From NCBI GenBank assembly GCA_030696525.1, contig JAUYSB010000118.1:1-48078 (forward strand): a DNA stretch of 48,078 nt, in the 5' to 3' direction. Numbering within the stretch: the stretch's first letter is position 1; each line of letters opens with the position of its first letter. The position numbers were made by a program, and so were the translations under genes. The DNA comes from Hydrogenophaga sp. (GTDB lineage: Bacteria > Pseudomonadota > Gammaproteobacteria > Burkholderiales > Burkholderiaceae_C). A model generated the notes under the pieces. It was not told the origin of the DNA and did not search any database. It saw nothing but the letters and a program-made list of their open reading frames with translations. Shown here in pieces: positions 17,124 to 25,520 of the stretch.

Positions 17124-18983
17124 TCAGCGGCGCGTGTGCGCCGAGCCGATGCGCCAGCGCGACAGACACAACAAGGTGGTGATGGCCATGTAGCGCGCCA
17201 CCTTGAGCCAGGAGCCGAAGATGCGCGAGGCGCCCGCCACGCGCTCGTTCATGCGCACCGGCACCTCCACCACGCGCAGCCCGGCACGGCGCAGCATCAG
17301 CAGGGTGCCCACGTCCTGGTAATCCAGCAGCGTGGCCTCGCTCGATGCCAGCACGCGCAGCGCGTCGCCCCGGTAGCAGCGGAAACCCGAGGTGAGGTCG
17401 GTCACGTTCAGGCCAGTGAGCAGGCGGAACCAGTGCCAGGCGACGCGCCGCAGGGCGCTCGCGCGTTCGGGAAAGGCGCCAATCACCACGTCGGCCTGGG
17501 TGCTGGCCTGCAGCAGGTGCGGCAACTCGTCCACCTCGTGCTGGCCGTCGGCGTCCATGGTGATCACGGTGTCAAAGCCGTGCCGCAGCGCGTGGCGTAT
17601 GCCGGTCTGCATGCCGCCCCAGGCGCCCAGGCCCAACACCGGCCGCAAGACACGGGCGCCCGCCGCGCGCGCGATGTCGCCGGTGCCGTCGCTGCTCAGG
17701 TCATCGATCACCAGCACCTCGGTGTGGCCGGCTGCGCACAGCTGTGCCAGCAGCGCACCGATGGTGGCGGATTCGTCGCGCGCGGGTATGACGATGAGGG
17801 TGCGCGCCGGTGCTGCCGTTGCCAGCGGCTGGCCGGTCGGCGTGGGGTACAGGGTTTGCAGCGTGCGCGCACTGGCCTCGGCCGTGAAGCGCTGCTCAAA
17901 GGCGGCACGCCCGGCCGCGCCCATGGCCTGGCGCTGTTCGGGGTGGCGGGCCATCCACAACAAGGCCTTCGACCACGCACCCACATCCTGCAGCGGCACC
18001 AGGCGGCCGGCCTGGCTGCTGGCCACCACCCAGGGCATGCCCGAGCCGGGCAGCGCACTGACCAGGCAGGGTTTGCCGTGGGCCATGGCTTCGAGCAGCA
18101 CCATGCCAAAAGCCTCGGTGCGCTCACATGAGGGCAGGGCCAACAGGTCGCAGTGCGCCAGCAGCTGCTGTTTTGTTGCCTCGGTGACGGCGCCCAGCAG
18201 CCGCATGCGGGGCGCGGCTGCGTTCTGTTGATGGGCGGTGATGCGGGCTTGCAGCGCGCTGCGCAGTTCACCGTCGCCCGCGATCAGCAACACCACATCG
18301 GGCGTCTGTGCCACCGCGTCAATCAGCGTCTCAAAGCCCTTGTAGTGGGCCAGGCGGCCGATGGCCAGCACCCGCAGTGGTGCCCCAGCGCCGGGCCACG
18401 CTGGTGGGTGCGCCGGGGCGGGCTGGGGCGCGGGGGCTTGCAGACCCAGCGGCACCACTTCGCACTTGTCGGCCCAGGCCCGCAGGGGCTCGCTGGCCTC
18501 CAGGTAGGGCGGCGAGGTGACGGCAATGCGGTGCGCGCGCGCCAGCACCGCCTGCTCGAAGGGGCGGTAGGCCAGGTAGGCCAGCGCCAGCGCCGCGCGG
18601 GTGTCTGACACCAGCACGTCCGAATGCCAGTGCACCACCCAGGGCAGGCGCCGCGCGGCGGGTTGCAGCAAGGCCCAGAACACCGCGTTGTTGGGCATGT
18701 GCAGGTGCAGCACATCGGGCTGGAATGTGCGGATGGCGCTGGCCAGCGCTTGTGGGTAGCCCACGGCAATGGGCGCGTACAGCAGCTGCCACTGCACCGG
18801 CACACGCTGGAGCCAGGGCGGGTCGCCCGGCAGCGGGTCGCCATGCACCAGCGCGCAGGCTTCCACACCCTGCGCCCGTTGGGCCTGGACGAGATCGGCC
18901 AGGTAGGTTTCCATTCCGCCAAAAAAGGGCGGGAAAAACTTGCCGAGGTGGAGGACGCGCAAGGGGCTGCGCACGGAGCTCAA
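17124..18983 (-). CDS. Bifunctional GT4-GT2 glycosyltransferase fusion
   Basis: About 619 residues in two parts. The first ~390 are a GT4 enzyme: LRVLHLGKFFPPFFGGMETY near the N-terminus, LRVLAIGRLAHYKGFETLID opening the donor domain, and EAFGMVLLEAMAHGKPCLV as the E-x7-E motif. The last ~220 are a GT2 enzyme: TLIVIPARDESATIGALLAQ, a VLVIDDLSSDGT Asp motif, and TMDADGQHEVDEL with the DxD site. A fold-ending TSGFRCYRG segment follows. The GT2 part resembles polyprenyl-phosphate hexose synthases. The start is uncertain: a TTG at 18983 overlaps the upstream TGA (TTGA), a GTG at 19019 is longer and a GTG at 18974 shorter. The fusion suggests two consecutive sugar transfers by one polypeptide. Confidence 0.85.
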   Translation of the reverse strand: MSSVRSPLRVLHLGKFFPPFFGGMETYLADLVQAQRAQGVEACALVHGDPLPGDPPWLQRVPVQWQLLYAPIAVGYPQALASAIRTFQPDVLHLHMPNNAVFWALLQPAARRLPWVVHWHSDVLVSDTRAALALAYLAYRPFEQAVLARAHRIAVTSPPYLEASEPLRAWADKCEVVPLGLQAPAPQPAPAHPPAWPGAGAPLRVLAIGRLAHYKGFETLIDAVAQTPDVVLLIAGDGELRSALQARITAHQQNAAAPRMRLLGAVTEATKQQLLAHCDLLALPSCERTEAFGMVLLEAMAHGKPCLVSALPGSGMPWVVASSQAGRLVPLQDVGAWSKALLWMARHPEQRQAMGAAGRAAFEQRFTAEASARTLQTLYPTPTGQPLATAAPARTLIVIPARDESATIGALLAQLCAAGHTEVLVIDDLSSDGTGDIARAAGARVLRPVLGLGAWGGMQTGIRHALRHGFDTVITMDADGQHEVDELPHLLQASTQADVVIGAFPERASALRRVAWHWFRLLTGLNVTDLTSGFRCYRGDALRVLASSEATLLDYQDVGTLLMLRRAGLRVVEVPVRMNERVAGASRIFGSWLKVARYMAITTLLCLSRWRIGSAHTRR

Positions 18984-20992
18984 GATGGGTCTCGTGGCAG
19001 GCGCACTTCTTTGGCCCACATCTGCTGAAGGCGGAGGTAAGTCGCGTTCTGGGGGTCAAGCTCAACGGCCTTGGTGAGTTCTGCGCGGGCGTCGCTGGCA
19101 TTTTTCAACATGGCATGCGCCATGGCTTTGCCGTAGTGCGCCAGCGCGGCCTGCCGTGCATCCAGAGAGCGGGTCAAAACCTGTTCGAAAACGGCCTTTG
19201 CCCCCGGGCCGTCTTCCAGCCCCAGTTTCGCCATGCCCAGGCCCGTCAAGTGCCGTGGCTGGCCAGGATTGAGTTTGACGAGCGCCTCGAAGTCTGCCGC
19301 TGCTTCACTGAAGTTGCCCAGACGCATCTGGGATTCGGCCCGCCGCAGCTGCGCCTGCTCCTTGACCTTGTCCGCCAGTGGCCGCACCAACGCCTGGCTG
19401 TAGCCCTCCACCGCTTCTTTGTATTGACCCAGCGCGTACTGCGACTCTGCCCGATGGAAGTGCAGCGGGCCGTCTTGATAGCCTGCGGACTCAGCGGTTG
19501 CAAAACTGCGCAATGCCTCGGCGTGCTTTTTCTGAACCTGTTCGGCAAGGCCAAGGTTGAACAGTGCCCCACCTGTTGGTTCGCCGAGGGCATGGGCGGT
19601 GCGGAAATCCGTGGTTGCGAGTTCTGCTGAAAAACGGTCGAGGTACTGGGCTCCGCGGTTCAGGAAAGCACGGTAGCGGCCCACCGCATTCGGAGCGCCG
19701 TTCTTGACATCGATCTTTTCTACCGCATCGCTCCACACCGACAAAGGTGTTCGCAGCGACGACAGCCGTTCGGCAGACAGGGCCGCCAAGACGAGCACCG
19801 CCGCGATGCCTGCGCCATAGAGTGTTCTGTTGGAAAACCCCGACGCTTTGAGTGCGACGGCAATCAACCCAGGTACAGGAATGGCCCATAAGTAGCTGCG
19901 ATAAAGCACCATGGGGTCTTGCACCCAGACGGTAGAGAACTCTGTCCAGAACAGCACCAATGGAAACAGCAGGCACAGCCCGATGAAGCCCCAGATGTCG
20001 GACCGCCGCAAAACAGCCCAGACTGCCAGCAACAGCACCACGATGTAGGCGATGGCCCCACCGATGTGAGGCAGGCTTGTCAGTGTGAGCGGAAACGGAG
20101 GGCGCATATCAATCGACATCCAACCCACGGCCGGTACCAGCCACAAGAACCCGTAGTAGAAGAACAGCGCCGCTTGATTGAGCAGGCTGAGTGGGAAGAT
20201 CTGCGTTGCAGCGCCGGGACGTTGACGATCCAGCTGTGCCACCAGTTGGCGCGATGTTTCATCGAAGACTTCACCCAACAAATGGGGGTAGATCCGCAGC
20301 AACGCGACCAGCGCCACGCCAACGACGGTGCCTGCCAGCACAATGGCCGCAGTCGCCCGCTGCCAGGTGGGACGCTGAACGAAGATGTACAGCGGCACTG
20401 ACATGCCAGCGATAAGAAACACATGTTCTTTCGAGGCCACGGCACAAACGTAGGCCACGAGAGACCAGGCAAACCAGTAGGTTTTGGCGGAGGCTCGTTG
20501 GCTGAGCAAGCCTCTGACGTACGCGTGACAGGCCAATACGCCGAACAGCGTGGCCATCACGATGGAGCGCTGGATCAGATAGCCCACGGCGTAGGTGGCC
20601 ACGGGATGCAGGGCAAACAAGCCCACACCCACCTGCAGGGCGATTGACGTTGTCTGGGTTTTCGCCGCGTCCTGCACAGCGTGTGTTTCGACCCGGTTCA
20701 GCAGTTGGCTGAACAACGCAAACAGGGCAACACATGTGGCAGCGTGCAGGAGCAAGTTGACGATACGTTGCGCCACCAAGGATGCGCCACTGAGTTCATC
20801 TACCCACACAAAGCTGCCATAGGACAGCACCCGCTGCTTGAACTGCAGCAGGCTGCCATAGGCGTTGGACACCGTGCCGTCCGTCAGGCGGGCGTCGTCG
20901 AAAACCAGCTCGTTGTTGAACCCAAGTGCATAAATGCCCAAGGTGAGCAGCCCGAGTGTCAGGGGCAACAAATAAGACTTGTAGCTTTTCAT
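18980..20992 (-). CDS. TMTC-like GT-C membrane protein with C-terminal TPR repeats
   Basis: A 670-residue protein. Residues 1-~430 contain about ten membrane helices. The first external loop after helix 1 (ALGFNNELVFDDARLTDG) holds an acidic FDD motif as in GT-C glycosyltransferases. Residues ~445-665 are TPR repeats, with units such as GALFNLGLAEQVQKKHAEAL, HFHRAESQYALGQYKEAVEG and LRRAESQMRLGNFSEAAADF. The same order, GT-C membrane domain then TPR, is found in eukaryotic TMTC protein O-mannosyltransferases and in poorly studied bacterial relatives. I infer a transferase using a polyprenyl-phosphate sugar in the periplasm. It lies 12 bases downstream of the GT2-GtrA gene that could make such a donor. 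The acceptor is unknown. Confidence 0.75.
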   Translation of the reverse strand: MKSYKSYLLPLTLGLLTLGIYALGFNNELVFDDARLTDGTVSNAYGSLLQFKQRVLSYGSFVWVDELSGASLVAQRIVNLLLHAATCVALFALFSQLLNRVETHAVQDAAKTQTTSIALQVGVGLFALHPVATYAVGYLIQRSIVMATLFGVLACHAYVRGLLSQRASAKTYWFAWSLVAYVCAVASKEHVFLIAGMSVPLYIFVQRPTWQRATAAIVLAGTVVGVALVALLRIYPHLLGEVFDETSRQLVAQLDRQRPGAATQIFPLSLLNQAALFFYYGFLWLVPAVGWMSIDMRPPFPLTLTSLPHIGGAIAYIVVLLLAVWAVLRRSDIWGFIGLCLLFPLVLFWTEFSTVWVQDPMVLYRSYLWAIPVPGLIAVALKASGFSNRTLYGAGIAAVLVLAALSAERLSSLRTPLSVWSDAVEKIDVKNGAPNAVGRYRAFLNRGAQYLDRFSAELATTDFRTAHALGEPTGGALFNLGLAEQVQKKHAEALRSFATAESAGYQDGPLHFHRAESQYALGQYKEAVEGYSQALVRPLADKVKEQAQLRRAESQMRLGNFSEAAADFEALVKLNPGQPRHLTGLGMAKLGLEDGPGAKAVFEQVLTRSLDARQAALAHYGKAMAHAMLKNASDARAELTKAVELDPQNATYLRLQQMWAKEVRLPRDPS

Positions 20993-21004
20993 CGTGGTGC
21001 CGGA

Positions 21005-22096
21005 TTACTTTTTGCCCCAAGTGTAGATTTTGGTGATGGCATAGTTCCACACAGCGCCGACCAGTATGCCCGCGAGCGCGGCCGGCAACCAAGCGGTGCG
21101 GTGTTCGAACAAGTAGGTCGCAATGCCTATGTTGGCAATAGCGCCAATGCTGCACGCCAACATGAAGCTCAACAACCCACGAAACCAGGCCCCACCCTTT
21201 AGCCGCTGATCGCGGTATGTCACGCTGTTGTTCAGGGCAAAGTTGAACACCATGGTGATCACGGTGGCGCCGGTTTGCGCATGCGAAAAGTCCATGCCCA
21301 TGGCCTTCAGCGCCAGCGTCAAGATCAGCATGTGGACGAAAACACCTACGCCGCCAATGATCGAAAAAGCCAGAAAACGAACAGGTATCCACCTGCCGAT
21401 CAATTTGTCCGCCAACAGCATCCCGTATTCCCACATCACCATGTGGTCAAGTTTGCTTTCTCCGTGAATACGCGTGCGAAATTGGTAGGGGACCTCGCCA
21501 ATGCGAAGCTTGCGTTGGCTGGTGGCCAACAGGTCGAGCAAGATCTTGAATCCCATGCCCGACAGCCCGCGAACGCATTCGTCCAGCACGCGTCGGTCCA
21601 GCATGAAAAAGCCACTCATGGGGTCTGAGACGGGCTGTTTTAAAACCAGATGGCTGACGCGGGTGGCCAGCAGGCTCATCTGTTTGCGCTTCTCATCCCA
21701 ATCGCCGGTGCCTCCGCCTTGTGCATAGCGGGTGCCAATGACGACGTCGCAGCCGTGTCGCAATTTGTCCAGCATGTCTGGCAGTATGGATTCATCGTGT
21801 TGCAGGTCTGCGTCCATCACTGCCAGAATGGGGCCTGAGGCGGCCATCATGCCTTCGATGCATGCCGTGGAGAGACCGCGACGCCCTACGCGCTGCAGGC
21901 AGCGGACCCGTGGGTCTCGACAGGCCAGCTCGCGAACCTGGTTCGCCGTCCCATCTGGCGAGTCGTCGTCGACAAAGATGATTTCCCATGCCGTCGCGCC
22001 CATTGCGGCCTCCACTCGGCGTACGACCTCCTGGACGTTGGCGACTTCGTTGAACGTCGGAATGACGATGGACAGTTGGAGACTTTGGGTATTCAT
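21005..22096 (-). CDS. Polyprenyl-phosphate hexose synthase (GT2) fused to GtrA-like membrane domain
   Basis: A 363-residue protein from the ATG at 22096 (a longer frame to 22198 adds unrelated residues). The N-terminal ~230 residues are a DPM1-like GT2 domain: LSIVIPTFNEVANVQEVVRR, IIFVDDDSPDGT, the DxD motif in VMDADLQHDESI, and DPMSGFFMLDR. The C-terminal ~125 residues have four membrane helices with FALNNSVTYRDQR, typical of GtrA/DPMS-2 proteins, which are thought to help flip the lipid-linked sugar. The combined protein should make a polyprenyl-phosphate hexose on the cytoplasmic face and perhaps present it outside. Its neighbours on both sides are GT-C transferases that use such donors. 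Confidence 0.88.
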   Translation of the reverse strand: MNTQSLQLSIVIPTFNEVANVQEVVRRVEAAMGATAWEIIFVDDDSPDGTANQVRELACRDPRVRCLQRVGRRGLSTACIEGMMAASGPILAVMDADLQHDESILPDMLDKLRHGCDVVIGTRYAQGGGTGDWDEKRKQMSLLATRVSHLVLKQPVSDPMSGFFMLDRRVLDECVRGLSGMGFKILLDLLATSQRKLRIGEVPYQFRTRIHGESKLDHMVMWEYGMLLADKLIGRWIPVRFLAFSIIGGVGVFVHMLILTLALKAMGMDFSHAQTGATVITMVFNFALNNSVTYRDQRLKGGAWFRGLLSFMLACSIGAIANIGIATYLFEHRTAWLPAALAGILVGAVWNYAITKIYTWGKK

Positions 22097-22134
22097 GGGG
22101 TTCTGTGTCGAGCTTTGTGCACACTGAAATTGCT

Positions 22135-23646
22135 TTAAGGGCGAACCCAGTGTTCCGTGAATGTGTTGTCGAATTGCCACTTTTTCCGAGTCGGCCAATG
22201 GTGTCCGCAGTGCCGGTAAAAACCATCAATCACTGCATGCCCGGAGTCGTGGCCGATGATTGCCAGCCGCTCATGGCGAGCCAGTGCTTCACACGTTTGT
22301 TGGAAGTCGCCTGGGGACGAAACGCTGTGCATCCGGGGGCGGGGATCTGTGCCCAGCATCAGTTCCAAATAGACGCGGTACATGTTGAGGTTGGGGCGCC
22401 AGGGATAGAGAAATGGCGTTTCCCCAGGAGCGCCGTCCACGGCAGCGCGGGTCATAGACCGGAAGTCCTCGTTTTTATTGCTCCGGAGTGTCCATATGGT
22501 GGAGGCCGACAAGGCGACCACCAGGGTTGCCGCAAGCAACTGACCCGGTGTGTTTTTAATTTGGGCCAGCACCATGGCCATCCACAGCGCCAGCAGCGGA
22601 CATGCAAAGATGTAGTAGCGCGGATGCGCCATCCCGGCCTTGGCCACAATCAGCGCTGCGATGAGCAGAAACACGCAGGACATGAGCGGCAACAACCAGA
22701 AAGGCGCCCGTGCCGCGAAGGGGCTTGCGCTGCGGCTATTCGGTACAACCCAGCGCCAGGCGGCAACAACGCCAAGCGTGATGACCACCCATGGCCATTG
22801 AACCGCCATCAAAATGTGTTCGACAGATAGCGAGGCACGTTGTTGCCAACCCATGTTGCCCCAGGCGACACCGCCTTTTGTCGTGAACAGAATGGTGTGT
22901 ACGTTCAAAATCACCCAGGGCAGAAAAAGCAGACCCAGTGTGAAAACCCGTTGAATTCCGGGCTTGGAGCCACGTCGCCAACTCGTCCAGAGTTCGATCA
23001 GTCCAATCAGCACAACGACCACTGCCGCGTTGTAGTGGCTGTAACACGCCGCCGTCCACAGCGCGATTTCCAGGTTCCCCAGTGGTGTCCATGTCGACAA
23101 CCCGTCACGCCAACGTTGCCACCACAGCAACAGCGAAGCCCCAATAAACGATGCGCCCAGGCTGTAGGCGCGACCATCTTTGGCGTAGTAGATCAGTACA
23201 GGATAAAGCGACAGCAGCAGCAAGTTCCACGTCAGGACGCGGCGGTTCCACGGATCGCGCTCCCGCCAGGCAAGTAGAGCCGCCCAGCACAGCAGCAAAC
23301 AGGCAGAGACGGCGGCGGGCAGCCTGGCTGCCCATTCGCTGGTTCCCAGCGCGTTCAGCGTGGCTTTCTCAAGCAAGTCGTTCAGTGGTGGGCTTTGTTC
23401 GGCCGCCTTGGCCGTTAGAAAGCTGTCGCCATCTGTGATGTGTAGGACCTGTTTGCGCTCGAACCAGGGGTTGCCTGGGGCGGGTGCCAATGGGTGGAAT
23501 TGGGCAATTCCTACCGTGAAGAGTTCGTCTGCCCACAAACTGCGTTGTCCGATCTGATCAAGGCGCAGCCCTATGCCAGCGAGCGTGGTCAAAACCAGCG
23601 CTAGCAACCACCAACCAAGCCAGGCAGGCGATTTCCCCTGCCTCAT
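22135..23646 (-). CDS. Dolichyl-P-mannose-protein mannosyltransferase-like GT-C transferase
   Basis: A 503-residue protein with an N-terminal helix followed by LDQIGQRSLWADELFTVG. This acidic first-loop motif is where PMT/ArnT-type GT-C enzymes hold their catalytic Asp/Glu. About ten further helices follow, then a soluble C-terminal region of ~100 residues (from about residue 400) containing RNPRPRMHSV-like polar sequence without membrane segments. These enzymes transfer a sugar from a polyprenyl-phosphate carrier to protein or lipid on the periplasmic side. It is the first gene of a six-gene minus-strand operon and precedes the GT2-GtrA donor synthase by 38 bases. Whether the acceptor is protein, lipid A or polysaccharide cannot be told. 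Confidence 0.78.
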   Translation of the reverse strand: MRQGKSPAWLGWWLLALVLTTLAGIGLRLDQIGQRSLWADELFTVGIAQFHPLAPAPGNPWFERKQVLHITDGDSFLTAKAAEQSPPLNDLLEKATLNALGTSEWAARLPAAVSACLLLCWAALLAWRERDPWNRRVLTWNLLLLSLYPVLIYYAKDGRAYSLGASFIGASLLLWWQRWRDGLSTWTPLGNLEIALWTAACYSHYNAAVVVVLIGLIELWTSWRRGSKPGIQRVFTLGLLFLPWVILNVHTILFTTKGGVAWGNMGWQQRASLSVEHILMAVQWPWVVITLGVVAAWRWVVPNSRSASPFAARAPFWLLPLMSCVFLLIAALIVAKAGMAHPRYYIFACPLLALWMAMVLAQIKNTPGQLLAATLVVALSASTIWTLRSNKNEDFRSMTRAAVDGAPGETPFLYPWRPNLNMYRVYLELMLGTDPRPRMHSVSSPGDFQQTCEALARHERLAIIGHDSGHAVIDGFYRHCGHHWPTRKKWQFDNTFTEHWVRP

Positions 23647-23649
23647 GAG

Positions 23650-23671
23650 CCGTCACATTTTGTTTTGACGG
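23650..23671. promoter_or_regulatory. Inverted repeat CCGTCA/TGACGG upstream of the GT-C gene
   Basis: CCGTCA at 23650-23655 and TGACGG at 23666-23671 flank a 10-base AT-rich centre, 3 bases upstream of the minus-strand ATG at 23646. The place suits either an operator in the divergent promoter region or an mRNA hairpin over the ribosome site. No regulator is implied by neighbouring genes. Confidence 0.35.
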
Positions 23672-23723
23672 CACACCGGCCACGCGCCCGGAGCCAGATG
23701 CGACACAATGGGAGGCTATTCAC

Positions 23724-23741
23724 GCCCTCAGCGCCGAGGGC
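23724..23741. promoter_or_regulatory. Inverted repeat GCCCTC/GAGGGC before gspE
   Basis: GCCCTC at 23724-23729 and GAGGGC at 23736-23741 form a 6-bp stem with a 6-base loop just ahead of possible gspE starts. If transcribed it would bury the GAGGG that could act as a ribosome site for a GTG at 23751. A regulatory role is plausible but unproven. Confidence 0.3.
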
Positions 23742-23774
23742 TTGACCGTTGTGGTTGAAGTCGACGCCCAGCGT

Positions 23775-25520
23775 ATGGCTCTCTCTGAACAGACAATGCA
23801 GGATACTCATTTGGTGAAAGACAGTGATGCGTTGGTGGCGCCGGCCAAGTCTACCCTCCTTGGGGAGCGGCTACTGGCATCGGGCAAGCTGACGGCCCGC
23901 GACCTTGAGCGAGCGCTTCAGGCGCAGCAGGAGATGGGCAACCTGCTGGGGAAAGTGTGCGTTCAACTGGGCTTGGTCTCCGAGTTGGATGTTGTCAAAA
24001 CACTGGCCGAGCAGTTGAGCGTCCCCTTCATTTCTGCTGACTCGTTCCCCGCTGTGCCTCTGGAAGTGCCAGGCCTCATGCCCGAGTTTCAACTTGCCAA
24101 TGCGGTGTTGCCGTTGAAGCTAGAGGGTGGGGTGTTGGAGGTCGTGATGGCGCATCCTCAGGATGTGTTTGTGCGCAAGGCATTGCAGCTGGCCACGGGC
24201 TGTGTCATCAGCCCCGCGATTGGGCTTGAAAGCGAACTAGAAAAAGCCTTGGCTCAGCCCGTGGACGAAGCCTCACAACAGGGTGATGGCTTGAGCGATC
24301 TGGCGGATGCGGGGGATTTTGTTGAGCACCTCAAAGATCTGGCCAGTGAGGCGCCCGTCATCCGCCTCGTCACCAGCATCATCGGCCGTGTGACCGACCT
24401 GCGCGCTTCCGACATCCACCTGGAGCCCTTTGACGACGGCCTGCACGTGCGCTACCGGGTGGACGGTGTGATCCACGCTGGCGAGGTGGTGCCGCCCAAA
24501 CACAGCGCGGCGGTGAGTTCGCGCGTCAAGTTGCTGGCGCATCTGGACATCGCCGAGCGCCGCCTGCCGCAGGACGGCCGCATCAAGACCCGGGTGAAAG
24601 GCCGCGAGCTGGACCTGCGTGTGTCCACCGTGCCCACGGTGCACGGCGAAAGTGTGGTCATGCGCGTGCTCGACCGCGCCAGCGTGCGCTTCAGCCTGGA
24701 GAGCATGGGTTTCGCGTCCGACACGCTGGCGCGTTTCAACGATTTGTTGGCGCGGCCGCATGGCATCGTGCTGGTCACCGGCCCCACCGGCTCGGGCAAA
24801 ACCACCACGCTGTACGCGGCCCTGTCCAAGATGGATTCAAGCGTGCAGAAGATCATCACCGTGGAAGACCCGGTGGAGTACCAGCTCGAAGGCATCAACC
24901 AGATCCAGGTGCACCCGCAGATCGGCCTGAGTTTTGCCAACGCCCTGCGTTCCATCCTGCGCCAGGACCCGGACATCATCATGATCGGCGAGATGCGCGA
25001 CGGCGAAACCGCGCAGATCGCGGTGCAGTCCGCGCTGACCGGCCACCTGGTGCTGTCCACCCTGCACACCAACACCGCCGCCGGCGCCGTGGTGCGCATG
25101 CAGGACATGGGCGTGGAGAGCTACCTCATCACCTCGTCCGTCAACGGCGTGCTGGCGCAGCGCCTGGTGCGCACCTTGTGCACCCACTGCAAAACGCCCG
25201 ACCAGCCGTCGGACGAACTGCGCCGCCGCACGGGGCTGGGGCGTTTCCTGGCCGAAGGGCAGCCGATGTACCAGGCCGTGGGCTGTGCCCAATGCCGCCA
25301 CACCGGGTACCAGGGCCGCACCGGCATCCACGAGCTGCTGGTGCTGGACGAGCCCTTGCGGCGCGCGGTGATCGACGGCAAGGACGCCACCATCCTGCAT
25401 GGCCTGGCGGCGCAGTCGGGCATGTTGTCGCTGTACGAAGACGGCCTGCGCAAGGTGGCCGCCGGTGTCACCAGCCTGGACGAACTGCTGCGCGTGACCC
25501 AGGATCAGAACGATGGCTGA
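23775..25520 (+). CDS. gspE: Type II secretion ATPase GspE
   Basis: About 581 residues. The N-terminal N1/N2 region (LLGERLLASGKLTARDLERA onwards) docks GspL. The ATPase domain has Walker A in VTGPTGSGKTTTLYAAL at about residue 335 and an Asp box in HLEPFDDGLHVRYRVDG. Walker B is in QDPDIIMIGEMRDGETA (the usual GEIRD reads GEMRD here). A zinc-binding pair of CxxC motifs follows, CTHC and CAQC. GspE hydrolyses ATP to drive pseudopilus assembly at the inner membrane. The start is uncertain among TTG 23742, GTG 23751, ATG 23775 and ATG 23796, and none has a good ribosome site. GC content climbs sharply from about 24360. It is the first gene of the gsp operon and overlaps gspF by 8 bases. Confidence 0.96.
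   Translation: MALSEQTMQDTHLVKDSDALVAPAKSTLLGERLLASGKLTARDLERALQAQQEMGNLLGKVCVQLGLVSELDVVKTLAEQLSVPFISADSFPAVPLEVPGLMPEFQLANAVLPLKLEGGVLEVVMAHPQDVFVRKALQLATGCVISPAIGLESELEKALAQPVDEASQQGDGLSDLADAGDFVEHLKDLASEAPVIRLVTSIIGRVTDLRASDIHLEPFDDGLHVRYRVDGVIHAGEVVPPKHSAAVSSRVKLLAHLDIAERRLPQDGRIKTRVKGRELDLRVSTVPTVHGESVVMRVLDRASVRFSLESMGFASDTLARFNDLLARPHGIVLVTGPTGSGKTTTLYAALSKMDSSVQKIITVEDPVEYQLEGINQIQVHPQIGLSFANALRSILRQDPDIIMIGEMRDGETAQIAVQSALTGHLVLSTLHTNTAAGAVVRMQDMGVESYLITSSVNGVLAQRLVRTLCTHCKTPDQPSDELRRRTGLGRFLAEGQPMYQAVGCAQCRHTGYQGRTGIHELLVLDEPLRRAVIDGKDATILHGLAAQSGMLSLYEDGLRKVAAGVTSLDELLRVTQDQNDG

Noticed and set aside
15351-18131. A 926-codon open frame on the plus strand
   Set aside because: It spans three convincing minus-strand genes in a very GC-rich stretch where stops are rare. 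Its translation is low-complexity Gly/Ala/Val/Arg/His/Gln with no recognisable domain.
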